Of a DNA stretch of 43,152 bases, positions 41,388 to 43,152 are shown piece by piece. Source of the stretch: an uncultured Akkermansia sp. (lineage in GTDB: Bacteria > Verrucomicrobiota > Verrucomicrobiia > Verrucomicrobiales > Akkermansiaceae); NCBI GenBank assembly GCA_947626635.1, contig CANQSY010000007.1, positions 1 through 43,152 of the forward strand. The letters run 5' to 3'. The notes under the pieces are model-generated. The model was given only the letters and a program-made list of their open reading frames with translations. It did no database searches and was not told the DNA's origin. The position numbers were made by a program, and so were the translations under genes. Within the stretch, counting starts at the first letter, position 1; the number at the start of each line of letters is the position of its first letter.

Positions 41388-43000
41388 TCCTCCTCCTTCT
41401 TGTCCTTCGCATCCGCAGCCTTCTCCGCCGCCGCCTCGCGAGCTTTCTCCGAGGGGACAACTTCCTCGGGTTCGGGCTCAGGATCCGGGTAAGCGATACG
41501 ATTATGATTCATCTTACTCAGCGTCGTGAGGAAAGAATCCTTCATCTTTGCTATGTCCCCCAGTGTGATCTGGCAATCCTGAAGATGTCCGTCCAAAATG
41601 CGTTCCCGAAAGATTTTCTCCACCAAGTCACGTATCTGATCCTCGGTGGGATGGGAGAGAGACCGGGTTGCGCTCTCAACAGCATCCGCCATACTCACGA
41701 TGCCGGACTCACGTGTTTGCGGGATGGGGCCCTCATAGCTGAAGTCATTCTTATTGACATCTTCAGGGCATGTGTCGATGAGCCCTTGGTCGAATTTAGC
41801 CTTTTGCTCCTTATAGTGATCCATCGCTTTGCGATAGAAGAAGTAAGTGAGGAGTTTACCGTGGTGTTCGCGAATGACGTTGATGATGCGTATATTGAGG
41901 TTGTTTTTGCGGGCAATTTCAACACCGCGCTGCACGTGGCCAATGATGATTTTGGCGCTTTCTTTCGCCGTGAGTGCATCGTGCTTTGATTTGGCCTGGT
42001 CGGGCATGTTTTCCGTGAAGTACTCGGGATTTTCCAGCTTGCCGATGTCGTGGTAAAGACCGCAAACGCCGGCGCGGGTGACATCCGCGCCGATGGCCTC
42101 AGCCGCTGCCTCTGCGAGGCGCTGCACCGACAAGCTGTGGTGGAAGGTACCGGGCGCATTCAACTGAAGCTGCTTGAGCACAGGCTGGTTGATGTCCGCC
42201 CACTCCAACCATCTGATGTACGTCGATAGATTAAAGACTTTCTCGAGCATCGGCATCACCCCGCCAATCACCACGCTCACAAGGAAATTGATGAATACAG
42301 TCGCGACAAACTCCACCGCAAAGCCCGCCATGTTAAATCCCCCGCGAAGAGTCTCCAACCCATTCTCGCGAAAACACCCAAGAGCTACGGCGGCAACAAA
42401 GACCGTTACGCCCGTCGCAAAGCCGGCATAAAGAATCCTGTCTCGCTTGTGGACCCGACTGTCAATCTGGGCAGTGATGAGTCCGGCCAGGAGGCTGATG
42501 ACCAGGTAATCTCCCAAGATGATGCCGGGACAATCCGCCGGCATAAGCGCCATGCCAAACAGAGCCGTACACAGTGCGACAAATACTCCCTGTTCACGAC
42601 CGATCATCACCGCTGTCATGCCCGGCGCAAAGGCGTACGGCAACCCCAGCAGCATCTGTCCCAAAGTGATGTGGACCGGCAGGACACTGCGCAGCAGGAA
42701 AAAACAGTGATTCACCGCGATCTGCGCTATCACAAGCAAAATGATGAGCATCCACCGCACCATGTTCATCTCACGCTTGTTGTGATTCACACTGTACACG
42801 ATGGCCAGCGCTACCCCTATCAGGACAAGCCACGCCATCCGGTACGCCCCCTCTGTCATATCCTGTACAGAGTTCGTTACCAAATAGCACAGAACGATCA
42901 CACCCATCACTCCCATCAGCAGCATCTTCTGCCGCCCACTGAGCCACGCTCCCTTCTTCCCTTGGTCTTTATTCCTCTTGAATGATAGGATCTTTGACAT
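41384..43000 (-). CDS. 7TM-HD (PgpH/YqfF-like) phosphodiesterase, probable c-di-AMP hydrolase
   Basis: This 538-aa protein has about seven N-terminal membrane helices (residues 25-240) followed by a cytoplasmic HD domain. The metal-binding residues are visible in GTFHHSLSVQRLAE, LYHDIGK, GHVQRG and REHHG. PgpH-type proteins with this layout cleave the second messenger c-di-AMP. The usual large extracellular 7TMR-HDED domain is missing, so it is shorter than Gram-positive PgpH (about 700 aa). The C-terminus is a charged Glu/Lys/Ala tail. A promoter lies upstream with a leader of about 22 nt. It is coupled to the BASS transporter by an ATGA overlap. Confidence 0.88.
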   Translation of the reverse strand: MSKILSFKRNKDQGKKGAWLSGRQKMLLMGVMGVIVLCYLVTNSVQDMTEGAYRMAWLVLIGVALAIVYSVNHNKREMNMVRWMLIILLVIAQIAVNHCFFLLRSVLPVHITLGQMLLGLPYAFAPGMTAVMIGREQGVFVALCTALFGMALMPADCPGIILGDYLVISLLAGLITAQIDSRVHKRDRILYAGFATGVTVFVAAVALGCFRENGLETLRGGFNMAGFAVEFVATVFINFLVSVVIGGVMPMLEKVFNLSTYIRWLEWADINQPVLKQLQLNAPGTFHHSLSVQRLAEAAAEAIGADVTRAGVCGLYHDIGKLENPEYFTENMPDQAKSKHDALTAKESAKIIIGHVQRGVEIARKNNLNIRIINVIREHHGKLLTYFFYRKAMDHYKEQKAKFDQGLIDTCPEDVNKNDFSYEGPIPQTRESGIVSMADAVESATRSLSHPTEDQIRDLVEKIFRERILDGHLQDCQITLGDIAKMKDSFLTTLSKMNHNRIAYPDPEPEPEEVVPSEKAREAAAEKAADAKDKKEEE

Positions 43001-43029
43001 AGTTCTATCAGTGTTCGGAATGAGCCCCT

Positions 43030-43058
43030 ATTGTAAGGCTCGCTCCTCACTTTGTCAA
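43030..43058 (-). promoter_or_regulatory. Promoter of HD-phosphodiesterase operon
   Basis: On the minus strand TTGACA, a 17-bp spacer and TACAAT are close to consensus and give a leader of about 22 nt before the ATG at 43000. The remaining bases to the window end show no gene. Confidence 0.65.
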
Positions 43059-43152
43059 GCCACACTCCCCACGACCCAGGGCAAACGCATTTGAAAACCT
43101 GGGGGCAGAATTGGACGTATGGAATTTAGCATCAATAAATTATTTAAATTAT

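Noticed and set aside
1-43152. CRISPR array, tRNA, rRNA, integrase, transposase or toxin-antitoxin pair
   Set aside because: No regularly spaced repeat-spacer structure, RNA gene signature or mobile-element enzyme was found; the heptamer blocks are too short and lack spacers, and the RHH-like protein has no toxin neighbour.

Overview
The window looks like a chromosomal segment from a member of Verrucomicrobiota, possibly an Akkermansia-like gut bacterium. The clues are the autotransporter signal peptide style (MKLHLP..LRKALLAC), a giant adhesin-like autotransporter, an FucP-type sugar transporter, a bile-acid-symporter-family transporter, moderate-to-high GC and scarce Shine-Dalgarno sequences. 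This assignment rests on protein style only. No rRNA, tRNA, CRISPR array, transposase, integrase or phage gene was seen, so the window is mostly core metabolism plus one giant surface protein.

Layout. 1-11439 (minus): a 3774-aa autotransporter whose last codons lie in a long inverted repeat. 11440-11997: a non-coding block with a structured repeat. 11998-13425 (minus): a small ribbon-helix-helix-like protein and a KamA-type radical SAM enzyme. 13603-15553 (minus): a TerC-family membrane protein and an Mrp/ApbC Fe-S carrier in one operon. 15658-17629 (plus): trpB-trpA, divergent from terC. 17832-19580: a PoxB-like pyruvate:quinone oxidoreductase. 19581-20099: repeats, a long hairpin and a promoter. 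20100-25006: a membrane SpoIIE/RsbU-type phosphatase overlapping a membrane Ser/Thr kinase. 25094-25822: rpmI-rplT, then a strong terminator. 25956-26885: prs. 26886-27438: a dense block of structured and tandem repeats. 27439-29294 (minus): a sodium:neurotransmitter-type symporter with an unlisted 46-aa small subunit. 29405-30919 (minus): FucP-family transporter. 31101-33257 (minus): NfeD-like protein and flotillin. 33349-36825 (plus): a divergent PutA-like protein. 36944-38279: queD and a BioG-like esterase. 38447-39790: an unrecognised basic protein. 40019-40480: a small exported protein. 40437-43000 (minus): a 7TM-HD (PgpH-like) phosphodiesterase overlapping a BASS transporter.

Themes. 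(1) Many genes have a good sigma70-like promoter (TTGnnn, 16-18 bp, TAnnnT) whose -10 box ends only 6-10 nt before the ATG, so leaderless or near-leaderless mRNAs are predicted. (2) Intergenic blocks at about 11.8, 19.7 and 27 kb share ATTTACG heptamers and hairpins; two hairpin copies show a compensatory base-pair change and others vary only in their loops, which points to selection on structure. (3) Several proteins keep a family fold but lose signature residues: the PutA-like protein in both domains, Mrp at its CxxC, and the phosphatase C-terminus, which resembles a worn-down HATPase. (4) The overlapping phosphatase-kinase pair is the best candidate for a little-described signalling module.
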